The notes under the pieces: generated by a model | Told to the model about the DNA's origin: nothing | Seen by the model: only the letters and a program-made list of their open reading frames with translations | Database searches by the model: none | Shown here: one piece after another, positions 1 to 7,223 of the stretch | Numbering within the stretch: position 1 is the stretch's first letter | Layout: every line of letters begins with the position of its first letter | Position numbers and translations under genes: made by a program | Source of the DNA: Hyphomonadaceae bacterium | GTDB lineage: Bacteria > Pseudomonadota > Alphaproteobacteria > Caulobacterales > Aquidulcibacteraceae | Length of the DNA: 64,000 nucleotides | NCBI GenBank assembly: GCA_019753105.1 | Contig: JAIELJ010000001.1 | Location: 52,725-116,724, forward strand | Direction: 5' to 3'

Positions 1-807
1 AGCGGCAGCGGAGAAGATCTTCCGCCAAGCCCAAAGCCCGCCGGTCTCGTGCGCTGAGCTCATGACATATTCATCGTCGGCGCAGCCAATCGATAGGATC
101 TCGATGGCGCGGCGCTCGACGTCATAACACGCAAGCGCATCGACCAGGGCGCACATGATCGGGTTGTTGGCCCAGACGCCGCCATCGAGAAAACGCCGAT
201 CGGCGCCTTTGAAGGCGCGGAAATAGGTGGGCGCGGCAGAAGTGGCCCGAGCGACCGTCACCAACGGGTTCGGCCAATCCAGTTTATAATCCGGATGATG
301 CGGCGTCTTGAAGAGAAACACTTCCGTGTTCCAGTCGAACGCCGGCACCACGAGGCGGCGCTCACACTGCCCAAGCATGGCGGCGCCGAATGCGCCTGAA
401 AGCGCACGTTCGAGCGCGTCGGCGTCATAGCGATAGCGGTGGAGATCGTTGAGCGCACGCCAAGCAAGCTGCAATCCTCGCAAGATCGGAGAGCGGGCGG
501 TCCTGCGAGGAAAGATTTCCGCGCCTTGGTCGACATAGATCTTGTGGACGGTGCTGGCGGGCAAACCGAAGCCCAGCGCCAACGCGATTATGCCCCCAGT
601 CGATGTGCCGGCGATCATGTCGAAGTAACGCCCCGCGGGAACGCCGCGAGTTATCTCTTCTTCGATCCTCGCCAAGAGCGCGGCGGGCAGGATGCCCTTG
701 ATGCCGCCGCCGTCGATCGAAAGGATGCGGAACGGCTCACCGGCCGGCCAGGGCAGCTGTTCCCGCGGCCGAAAGAGCGTCCCTGCTGAGCGTTTCGGTG
801 TTGTCAT
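1..807 (-). CDS. capV: CBASS effector, patatin-like phospholipase (CapV-type), C-terminus cut by window edge
   Basis: Expected role: cyclic-nucleotide-activated lipase that degrades the inner membrane to abort phage infection. The first ~269 codons are visible. The patatin oxyanion loop DGGGIKG is near residues 32-38, the nucleophile elbow GTSTG has Ser69, and the catalytic Asp is in DGG at residue 208, so the Ser-Asp dyad is complete. The ATG at 807 is the only in-frame ATG ahead of the oxyanion loop. It makes the gene overlap the end of the E2-like gene by 71 bases. It is the last visible gene of a three-gene operon with the CD-NTase and E2. The 3' end lies left of the window. A non-CBASS patatin is possible in principle, but the neighbours argue against it. 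Confidence 0.9.
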   Translation of the reverse strand, partial: MTTPKRSAGTLFRPREQLPWPAGEPFRILSIDGGGIKGILPAALLARIEEEITRGVPAGRYFDMIAGTSTGGIIALALGFGLPASTVHKIYVDQGAEIFPRRTARSPILRGLQLAWRALNDLHRYRYDADALERALSGAFGAAMLGQCERRLVVPAFDWNTEVFLFKTPHHPDYKLDWPNPLVTVARATSAAPTYFRAFKGADRRFLDGGVWANNPIMCALVDALACYDVERRAIEILSIGCADDEYVMSSAHETGGLWAWRKIFSAAA

Positions 808-1264
808 TGCTCTTCAGCGGATCGCCGGCGTGTTCACCGCCGCCGCGCCAGCGCCCGGTCGCCAACCAAAACTCATAGAAGAAGAGCCATTCGCTGGCGT
901 CGGGCAGCGTCGTGTCCGCAATGGCGTCATCCCAAGACCATTCATTTTTCAGCGGCCGAAACAAGCACAGATTGGGCTGGCGCCGATAGCGCCGGTCCCA
1001 CCAAACGTGCGGGATCGGCCCCAATTCGTAGTCCGGATGCTCTTCGAGTTCCGGGCGCAGCACATAGACGCGTGGATAATATTGATAGGTGGTGGCGTTG
1101 AGCGCGAAATGGGCGGGGAGCTCGAAATCGACGCGAACGTCGTAGGCTTGCGACGTCGGCTTGAGCACGCCTTCCCAGATCGCCCGGCGCGGTTCGAGCA
1201 GCAGGGTGCGGAAGCCGGCAAAGCGCGCATGCAGCCGATCATTCTGTTCGGGTAGCCAGAGCAC
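737..1264 (-). CDS. Stand-alone E2-like protein of short type II CBASS
   Basis: A 175-residue protein resembling the ubiquitin-conjugating-like E2 proteins encoded between CD-NTase and effector in short type II CBASS operons. In that family the E2 forms a thioester with, and conjugates, the CD-NTase C-terminus to increase its activity. The only cysteine is Cys100 in QPNLCLF, the expected position of the catalytic Cys. It is followed by a Trp-rich segment (WSW, EWLFFYEFWLATGRW, GGGEH) typical of these proteins. The start is a GTG at 1264 that shares its G with the TAG stop of the CD-NTase gene; GGAGG lies about 12 bases upstream. No E1 (ThiF-like) or JAB peptidase gene is next to it. The tail overlaps capV. 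Confidence 0.82.
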   Translation of the reverse strand: MLWLPEQNDRLHARFAGFRTLLLEPRRAIWEGVLKPTSQAYDVRVDFELPAHFALNATTYQYYPRVYVLRPELEEHPDYELGPIPHVWWDRRYRRQPNLCLFRPLKNEWSWDDAIADTTLPDASEWLFFYEFWLATGRWRGGGEHAGDPLKSNDNTETLSRDALSAAGTAALAGR

Positions 1265-2472
1265 TAATCGCGATCGCCTCCGAACGGCGTACGCTTGGTG
1301 AGCGCTTCCGCGCCCGATGGCGCCAGCGTGACCGCGCCACCGGCGCCGACGCGCGTGCGCCCTTGCGCGCGCTGGGCCTCATAGATCTCACCCAGGCGAT
1401 CAACCGCGTGGTTGGCGGCGGTTTCACCGAAGTGACGCTTCAGGATTTCGATGCGCTCATAGGCGGTCAAATATTCTCGCGCGAGGCGCTGCATGTCCTT
1501 GATCAGACCGTCGAGTTCGCGCGCGAACATGTCCTGCACGGCGACGGTTTTCGGCCAGCGATCAGTGAAGATGTCGGGCGTCCACGCAGGGTTCGCGACT
1601 TGCAAAACCCGTCCGAACGCGCTCTCGGCCCGGATCGCATCACGGATCGTCGTCGCCACCGCGATCACTTCGTCGACGAGATAGTCGGACGCCACCACCG
1701 CATCGAGCGCCATGGCGGCCAACACCACGGAAGGCGGCTTGCGCACGCCGTTGAATTCGGCCCGGCGATAGGCAATGTCGCGTTTGCGTTTGATCAATTG
1801 CAGCGCCACGATCCGCGGCGCCTTCTGGTCGAGCGGGATTAGCGCAGGCAGCGGCTTCGCATCGGCTTTGGTGACGAGTCGGCGGCGCGCATAGGCTTTC
1901 TCGAACAACACGCTGACGCGCGCACGCGCCAGGAAATAATCGGCGAAACCCTTCGGGTTGACTTGCTTGTGGTAGCTCTCGCCCGCGTCGGCCTTCCAAT
2001 GGAAGAGGGTCGAGACCTTCTCCGGCGTGCCGGGCAAACGCACCACCGGCATCAAATCGACGCTGCGCCCGTCGTCATACGTCACGGTCACGCAGCGCGA
2101 ATTGCGCCTGGTCTTGTCGTGATAGCGCGTGCCCTCCTCGCGCTTGATCGCCTGCTCCAGCAATTCGAGCACACTCTTGGGATCGGCCGTCGGCGACAGC
2201 GCGAGCGGAATGACAGCGTCAAGGTCATGCTGTTGGCTCTTGATCTTGCCGAGGATCGGCGCGCCGATCGCGAAGCTGCCGGAGGGATAGACGTCGAGCA
2301 CCTTGCCCTGCAGCACCGAGCCCGCGCCATCGACCCAGTCCGCCAGCGCATGATAGTTGCGCTCGGCTTCGCTGTGCTGGGTGGGCGTGAGCTGGATTTT
2401 GTCCGCCACGTCCATGAGCAGGATTTCGGCTTCGTCCTTGGCGGTCGTGAGGGGGAAGAGATCGTCGGCCAT
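1264..2472 (-). CDS. CBASS cyclic-oligonucleotide synthase (CD-NTase)
   Basis: 402 residues. It should make a cyclic di- or trinucleotide after phage sensing and so activate CapV. The nucleotidyltransferase signature is complete: PSGSFAIG around residues 63-70, the metal-binding pair in HDLDAV (Asp83, Asp85) and the third Asp in SVDLMPV (Asp139). A helical C-terminal half follows, as in cGAS/DncV-like enzymes. The product nucleotide cannot be read from the sequence. It is the first gene of the operon. The ATG at 2472 has GGAAAG upstream. The C-terminus reads FGGDRD rather than ending on a bare Gly or Ala, which is unusual if the tail is the E2 substrate; the bases for GGDRD also hold the GGAGG that probably serves the E2 gene. 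Confidence 0.9.
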   Translation of the reverse strand: MADDLFPLTTAKDEAEILLMDVADKIQLTPTQHSEAERNYHALADWVDGAGSVLQGKVLDVYPSGSFAIGAPILGKIKSQQHDLDAVIPLALSPTADPKSVLELLEQAIKREEGTRYHDKTRRNSRCVTVTYDDGRSVDLMPVVRLPGTPEKVSTLFHWKADAGESYHKQVNPKGFADYFLARARVSVLFEKAYARRRLVTKADAKPLPALIPLDQKAPRIVALQLIKRKRDIAYRRAEFNGVRKPPSVVLAAMALDAVVASDYLVDEVIAVATTIRDAIRAESAFGRVLQVANPAWTPDIFTDRWPKTVAVQDMFARELDGLIKDMQRLAREYLTAYERIEILKRHFGETAANHAVDRLGEIYEAQRAQGRTRVGAGGAVTLAPSGAEALTKRTPFGGDRD

Positions 2473-3205
2473 GGGGCTTTCCGTTAGGGTATAGAGGGGG
2501 AGATGGTGAGCCCGCGCTGAAGGCGCAACGCTTGGTCCGGCTCATTCTCTTGTTGTGCGAAACACGCGAGATCGTATCGCCGCAGTAATGTTTCGGCGGA
2601 TTGCCGGCCATCACCGCAAAGCCACACGCATCGGGCTCGCAATGAAGTTTGATTCGATTCGCCGACCGGAGTCGTTAACGGCTCGTCTTGAACCAACAGC
2701 AACCGGGCGCAAACCCAATCGCCGCCTAGATCGACGAAATTTTGCGAGGCGCGCTGGCGCTCGACTTCTCTCTAGACACGGAGGCCGCCAAGAGCAGCCC
2801 GCATCGCTTGCGTTTGGCCCACCCGCCCACCCTCGCTGACGCGCCGCACATGTGCGTCCATCGTCAGCTCTTGCTTATGCTGATGGTGCGTAGTTTGGGC
2901 GCCTCGACGGCTTTGCCGTCGACCGGGCTCGCGTGAACCGAGTCTTTGTCTCGGCCCTTTGGGCTTTGATCCCTGGCGCAACACCCGCCCACCCGCCCCG
3001 ACTATCGCGAAAGATGATGTCGTGAGTTTCCGTGATTGATGGTGAGTGTGAAGCAGGTTTGGAAAGTGGTGGGGTGGAAGGCAAGATAAAGAGAACCCCA
3101 CCACCTTCGCCAATCGCTTGCAATCACTGGCGCAAATACGAGGTACGCGCGATGATCGCAGGGTGCGCACGAGGTGCGCGCACCTCACCACGCTGAGCGC
3201 ACTCG
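2473..3205. other. 733-base gap without a convincing gene, between CBASS and relaxase
   Basis: Open frames here are short, Arg/Ser/Pro-rich and lack recognisable domains or ribosome sites, so none is called. The stretch holds a 10-bp inverted repeat (3066-3075 with 3095-3104, loop 19) and a perfect 16-bp palindrome (3171-3186) just before the relaxase gene. The CBASS promoter should lie near its left end, but no good -35/-10 pair was found. It may include remnants of lost cargo. Confidence 0.5.
3171..3186. other. Palindrome before relaxase gene, candidate oriT element
   Basis: GAGGTGCGCGCACCTC is a perfect 16-base palindrome 20 bases before the relaxase start. Further GTGCGC copies occur at 3163-3168. 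Origins of transfer usually lie beside their relaxase gene and carry inverted repeats. No nic site can be recognised, so this is only a candidate; it could equally be an operator for the relaxase gene. Confidence 0.25.
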
Positions 3206-4417
3206 ATGATCGAAGCTCCAAGCATCAATCGACTCTTCCGCGCCGGAAAACTGAAGCGCGAGATGTTCGGCGCTGAAGTGTTTCGGCCGGGTAAATCACT
3301 TGGCGTCACGCGCGCGTTGAATGCCGACATACTCGAAGGCAAGCGAGACGGCCGCGCCAAATCCTCGGGCGGCGCCACGCGCGCAGGCTACGGCAAGAAG
3401 CTCGCGAGCTTGATCGGATCATCGCGCAACGTTGCGAGGAGCACCTCGTCGCGGGGTGCGCACGGCGCCTTCGATCCACGCCAACGCGCCATCGTGAAGA
3501 TACATTATTTCAGTCACGCCCGCGGCGGTGGCGCCGCCCTACGCGCGCATGCACGTTACGTGGCCCGTGACGCGGCCGCGCGAGCGTCCAAACCTGCTGA
3601 TACCCTGGAAGCCGAGCCGTCGACGCCGGAGGCGGAATCGAAAGCGCGCGCCCACACCCGCTATCTTGAACGCGAGGGAGCTGGTTCTGTTTTCTATGAT
3701 GCGGCCGTGGATGCAGTCGACGGCGGCGGGCGCGCCGCCTCCTGGGCACGCAGCGATCGCCGGCATTTCCGATTGATCCTAGCGCCGGAGAACGGGACTA
3801 AGCTCGGTGATCTGAAGTCCTACACGCGGGACGTTATGCGCCGCGCAGAACTCGCTCTGGGCTCAAGGCTGGAGTGGGTTGCCGTCGATCATTGGGATAC
3901 TGACAATCCACACACGCACATCATCCTGCGCGGCGTGCGTGACGATGGACGCGACCTCATCATTCCACGAGAGTTTGTGCAGCACGGCTTCAGGTCTGTG
4001 GCGCGCGACGTCGCCACCGAGCGCTTGGGGAACCGCACCCGTGAAGACGATCGGCTGGCACTGCAGCGCGAGGTGCGGGCGCATCGGCCGACACGGCTAG
4101 ATCACTGGATTGCTGATCAACTTGACAAGGACGGCAGGGTGCGCATCGCAGACTTGCGGGCGCCAAACGGCGACCCGGCGGCCACCGACGCGCTTAAGGG
4201 CCGCGCGCACGAACTGCGACGCCTGGGCCTAGCGACCGAGGTAAAGCGTAACGTGCTTCAATTCGAACCGAACTGGCGCGACGGCCTCAAGGCGCTGGAG
4301 CTTCATCTCGACATTCGCAAGGCGCTGATGCAATCGCGCGCGATCGATGCTGCTCGCGGCCAACAAGCCGGCAAATCGATATCGACGCTTCTTCGCGGGC
4401 CGGGTCCAGACCGCTAG
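3206..4417 (+). CDS. HUH relaxase / mobilization nuclease, C-terminally short
   Basis: 403 residues. The three-histidine metal site of HUH relaxases is clear in DHWDTDNPHTHII (His229, His236, His238). The preceding core (residues ~95-225, with KIHYFSHARGGGAA and FRLILAPENG) matches the VirD2-like relaxase group often found with DUF3363 in alphaproteobacteria. Those proteins usually exceed 550 residues; this one stops at PGPDR soon after the start of the expected C-terminal region, so it is probably truncated. Expected role: nick oriT and pilot DNA during conjugal mobilization. No type IV secretion or coupling protein gene is in view, so transfer would need helper functions. It supports the reading of 1-6532 as a mobile island. 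Confidence 0.8.
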   Translation: MIEAPSINRLFRAGKLKREMFGAEVFRPGKSLGVTRALNADILEGKRDGRAKSSGGATRAGYGKKLASLIGSSRNVARSTSSRGAHGAFDPRQRAIVKIHYFSHARGGGAALRAHARYVARDAAARASKPADTLEAEPSTPEAESKARAHTRYLEREGAGSVFYDAAVDAVDGGGRAASWARSDRRHFRLILAPENGTKLGDLKSYTRDVMRRAELALGSRLEWVAVDHWDTDNPHTHIILRGVRDDGRDLIIPREFVQHGFRSVARDVATERLGNRTREDDRLALQREVRAHRPTRLDHWIADQLDKDGRVRIADLRAPNGDPAATDALKGRAHELRRLGLATEVKRNVLQFEPNWRDGLKALELHLDIRKALMQSRAIDAARGQQAGKSISTLLRGPGPDR

Positions 4418-4580
4418 CACTTGGCAAGGTGGTCCTCTAAAGCCGCGCGGCGCTAGGTGCGTGGGAAGATCGCAACACCGTGATCTGCAAGTCGTAGCTT
4501 CTCCAATCGGGCGAGCACACCATTTCCCGACGTTTCCGGCCCCGTTCCTCTCGTTCCGCCGCCGACATGCTTCCATCGTC

Positions 4581-4910
4581 ATGGAGGCACGCTTGTCCAT
4601 CTCCGCGCATTTTGCTCCGCCCGTCGTTGACATGAACGACGCCAGTAATGACGCCGCCACGCCGTCGGCTAAGCTCGAGACGTTTACACCGGACGACTAT
4701 CGCCATCATCTCGACGGCAGCGGGATTTCCAAAGCTGAACAGGACGAACTCTTGAGCGCCCTGTGGAAAATCATGTGCGGGTTTGTCGACCTCGGCTGGA
4801 ATGTCGATGCCGTTAGTCTCGTGCTTGGACCGGCCTCGCCTTCTGCGAACGATGCCACTAGAATCGATGCTGACGATCGCTCTCCGGCTTCAAACCTCGG
4901 AGCGCGATAG
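4581..4910 (+). CDS. Small conserved-looking protein upstream of the serine recombinase
   Basis: 109 residues from the ATG at 4581, or 92 from the ATG at 4632; neither has a clear ribosome site, and the frame is open back to 4347. The likely conserved core is ETFTPDDYRHHL followed by a helical EQDELLSALWKIMCGFVDLGW segment (split here at its middle in the frame), then a disordered tail. Short proteins with this kind of core are, from memory, commonly encoded just before serine recombinases in alphaproteobacterial islands. No function is known to me. Position suggests an accessory to, or regulator of, the recombinase, but this is inference. Confidence 0.6.
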   Translation: MEARLSISAHFAPPVVDMNDASNDAATPSAKLETFTPDDYRHHLDGSGISKAEQDELLSALWKIMCGFVDLGWNVDAVSLVLGPASPSANDATRIDADDRSPASNLGAR

Positions 4911-4934
4911 CCAAGCGTTTGCTGAGGAATTGTG

Positions 4935-6521
4935 ATGAAGCCAGTGCACGCCGCGATCATCTACTGCCGCGTGTCGAGCCAGAAGCAAGAGCTTGATGGC
5001 GACGGCAACCGAAGTCAGGAGCACCTGTGTCGGGCGCACGCTACAAAGCTCGGCGTGTCGGTCGAGGCTGTCTATACCGACAGCAAGTCCGGCTATGGCG
5101 ACTACATGGAGCGCCCCGGCATGGTGCGCGTTCTCGAACATCTAAAGAAGCATCGAGGCAAGCGCTACGTCGTCATCTTCGATGACTTGAAGCGGTTTGC
5201 CCGGAGAACACGCTTCTATTGGGAGCTGCGCGATCGTCTCGCCTCATTTAACGCCTCGGTCGACAGCCCCAATTTCCGTTTCGAGGACAGTCCGGAGGGG
5301 CGCCACCACGAGACCATCACGGTCGCCGGCGGCGAACTCGAACGCGAGCAGCTCCGGCGACAAGCCATTCAGAAAATGACGGCTCGGGTTGAGCGTGGTT
5401 ACGCCGTCACTTCGGCCCCTGTTGGCTACGAGTATCGCTCGGTCAAACGCAGCGGCCGCGTTCTATTCCCGAAGGAGCCCGAGGCGTCGATCGTGCGTGA
5501 AGCGCTCGAAGGCTACGCGTGCGGCCGCTTCGAGAGCCAGGCTGAGGTGCAACGCTTCCTTGAAAGCCGTCCGGAATTTCCGCGCGATCGCAAAGGCCGG
5601 GTCCACAATCCGCGCGTCACAGAGATGTTGAAGCGGGAGATGTATGCCGGGCTCGTCAGCGCGCCTTATTGGAACGTCTCGCTACGACAGGGCGTGCACG
5701 AAGGATTAATCAGCGTCGAGACCTTCAACACGATTCAAGATCGCTTGGCCGGAAAGAAACGCGCGCCCGCACGCGCCGACTTCAATCCCGATTTCCCTCT
5801 GCGGGGCTTTGTTGCCTGCACCTGCGGCACGATGCTGACTGCGGGCTGGACCAAGGGCCGCGAGCGGCACTACCCCTATTACTTCTGCTACAACCGGGGC
5901 TGCGCCCACTACGGACGATCCATCAAGCGCGACGCGCTGGAAGGCAAGTTCGCTGTCATCATGTCGAGCGTTCAACCGCCGGCCGGTGTGTTTCGCGCCG
6001 CGCGCCAGATGTTCGAAGATGCGTGGAATGCCCGCATCGCCGCGAGCGATACGGACGCAAAGGCGCTGCAGACAACGCTCTCATCGGCGGATCGACAGAT
6101 CCAACAATTACTCGATCGCGTCGTTGATACTGAAAGCGCCGCAGTCGCCAAAGCCTACGAAGAACGCATCGAACGTTTGCAGGCGGAGAAGCTCGCAATC
6201 GCTGAGAAACTGCAACACGTGGACAAGCCGAAGCTCAATTTCGAATCCGCTGTTAGAACCGCGATGAACTTCTTGGAAAACCCAATGAAACTATGGAGTT
6301 CAGAGCGCATCGAGCAGAAGCGTCTGGCCCTGCGTCTAACGTTTGCCCAGCACCTGGAATTCGACCGCGAGACGGGTTTTAGAACCGCCCATTTGTCTTT
6401 GCCGTTCAAGGCTTTAGAGGCAATTTCAGAGCCGTTTTTGGGGCCGATTCAGGCAATGGTGGACCCTAGCGGGATCGAACCGCTGACCTCCTGCATGCCA
6501 TGCAGGCGCTCTCCCAGCTGA
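4935..6521 (+). CDS. Large serine recombinase (site-specific integrase)
   Basis: 528 residues from the ATG at 4935, which has AGGA 7 bases upstream; a GTG at 4932 directly precedes it. The resolvase domain begins YCRVSSQKQ with catalytic Ser14. The recombinase domain follows (ERGYAVTSAPVGY), then a zinc ribbon (CTCGTMLTAGW ... CYNRGC) and a coiled coil (~370-430), the layout of large serine integrases. It should excise and integrate the island. The last ~23 codons (VDPSGIEPLTSCMPC...) are antisense tRNA-Ala sequence, so the frame reads across the island border into the target gene. The same tail occurs widely as an annotation artefact at tRNA genes, but here it is in frame with the integrase. 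Confidence 0.9.
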   Translation: MKPVHAAIIYCRVSSQKQELDGDGNRSQEHLCRAHATKLGVSVEAVYTDSKSGYGDYMERPGMVRVLEHLKKHRGKRYVVIFDDLKRFARRTRFYWELRDRLASFNASVDSPNFRFEDSPEGRHHETITVAGGELEREQLRRQAIQKMTARVERGYAVTSAPVGYEYRSVKRSGRVLFPKEPEASIVREALEGYACGRFESQAEVQRFLESRPEFPRDRKGRVHNPRVTEMLKREMYAGLVSAPYWNVSLRQGVHEGLISVETFNTIQDRLAGKKRAPARADFNPDFPLRGFVACTCGTMLTAGWTKGRERHYPYYFCYNRGCAHYGRSIKRDALEGKFAVIMSSVQPPAGVFRAARQMFEDAWNARIAASDTDAKALQTTLSSADRQIQQLLDRVVDTESAAVAKAYEERIERLQAEKLAIAEKLQHVDKPKLNFESAVRTAMNFLENPMKLWSSERIEQKRLALRLTFAQHLEFDRETGFRTAHLSLPFKALEAISEPFLGPIQAMVDPSGIEPLTSCMPCRRSPS

Positions 6522-6532
6522 GCTAAGGGCCC
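6457..6532 (-). tRNA. tRNA-Ala (anticodon GGC), probable island attachment site
   Basis: A complete 76-base cloverleaf with encoded CCA. The acceptor stem is GGGCCCT with AGGGTCC (one G-U pair), discriminator A; the D arm has AGCTCAGCTGGGAGAGC; the anticodon stem CCTGC/GCAGG encloses ATGGCAT (anticodon GGC); the T arm has GGTTCGATCC. The serine recombinase frame overlaps its 3' part on the other strand. The intact tRNA is consistent with integration that restores the gene. Confidence 0.97.
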
Positions 6533-6575
6533 ATCGGCCGGAGCGCGCATGCCCCCCGGCGATTTGGAAGCGCGG

Positions 6576-6604
6576 AACCTAGTCTCCGCGCTCCCCGTAT
6601 TCAA
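6576..6604 (-). promoter_or_regulatory. Promoter of tRNA-Ala
   Basis: On the minus strand, TTGAAT (6604-6599), a 17-base spacer and TAGGTT (6581-6576) lie in the 78-base gap between the preceding gene's stop and the tRNA. This places a transcript start about 35 bases before the tRNA 5' end. Confidence 0.5.
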
Positions 6605-6610
6605 GCGCGG

Positions 6611-7138
6611 CTAGCGGCCGCTGTCGTCGTCGTCGTCGCCACCGGCGATTTCGCCGAGTTCGTCTTCGGTTAGGTCTTCTTCGTCGTCGATCAGCGGCAC
6701 CGTATCATCGTCAGCGGCGTCGGCGGCGAGATCATCGTCGCCATCGGACTCGGAGAAGCCTTCCGGAATTTCGTCGCTCGATTTCGGACCCGTTTCATCT
6801 TCCTCGTCGTCGACCAGCGGCACAGCGTCCGCCTCGGCGTCGATCTCGACGGCTTCTTCCACCTCTTCTTCATCTTCGTCGTCGCCCTTGGCCTTCTTGC
6901 CCTTGGCGTCTTCGAGTTCCTCATCATCCTCATAGGACGGGTCATGCGCGGCGGCGCGGCGGCCGCGCTTGGCGCGCACGCCTTCTTCAGCCGGATCGAA
7001 CGCGGTCGTGCACTTGGGGCACACCGCCGGGCGTTTGCGCAGGTCGTAGAACTTAGCGCCGCAGTTCGGGCAGAGCTGCTTGTCGCCCAAATCGGTCCTG
7101 GCCAAACGCTTCTCCCATTGGCTTGCCGCAGAGGTCAT
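6611..7138 (-). CDS. FYDLN acidic protein, TIGR02300 family
   Basis: 175 residues. The N-terminus has a zinc-ribbon-like CPNCGAKFYDL ... CPKC pair (residues ~23-43) with the family's FYDL motif. The rest is strongly acidic and low complexity (runs of D and E, with a duplicated VPL(V/I)DDEED). The ATG at 7138 (MTSAASQWEKR) is preferred over one at 7168 because known members begin shortly before a LGxKxxCP segment. Function is unknown. Its position divergent from aroA is typical of alphaproteobacteria. The acidic C-terminus suggests binding to a basic partner, but nothing shows which. Confidence 0.85.
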   Translation of the reverse strand: MTSAASQWEKRLARTDLGDKQLCPNCGAKFYDLRKRPAVCPKCTTAFDPAEEGVRAKRGRRAAAHDPSYEDDEELEDAKGKKAKGDDEDEEEVEEAVEIDAEADAVPLVDDEEDETGPKSSDEIPEGFSESDGDDDLAADAADDDTVPLIDDEEDLTEDELGEIAGGDDDDDSGR

Positions 7139-7223
7139 ACCCCACGCGGGGCGCTCGCTTGCCACCATCGGGCGCGGCTGTCAAAAGCTTTGTCCTCCCA
7201 CGTTTTTCCAAGAGTTTGTTGTC

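Noticed and set aside
2555..3123. Short open frames between CBASS and the relaxase
   Set aside because: Arg/Ser/Pro-rich, overlapping on both strands, without start signals or recognisable motifs.
6454..6521. C-terminal VDPSGIEPLTSCMPC tail as a real integrase domain
   Set aside because: It is antisense tRNA-Ala sequence; the frame simply stays open across the border.
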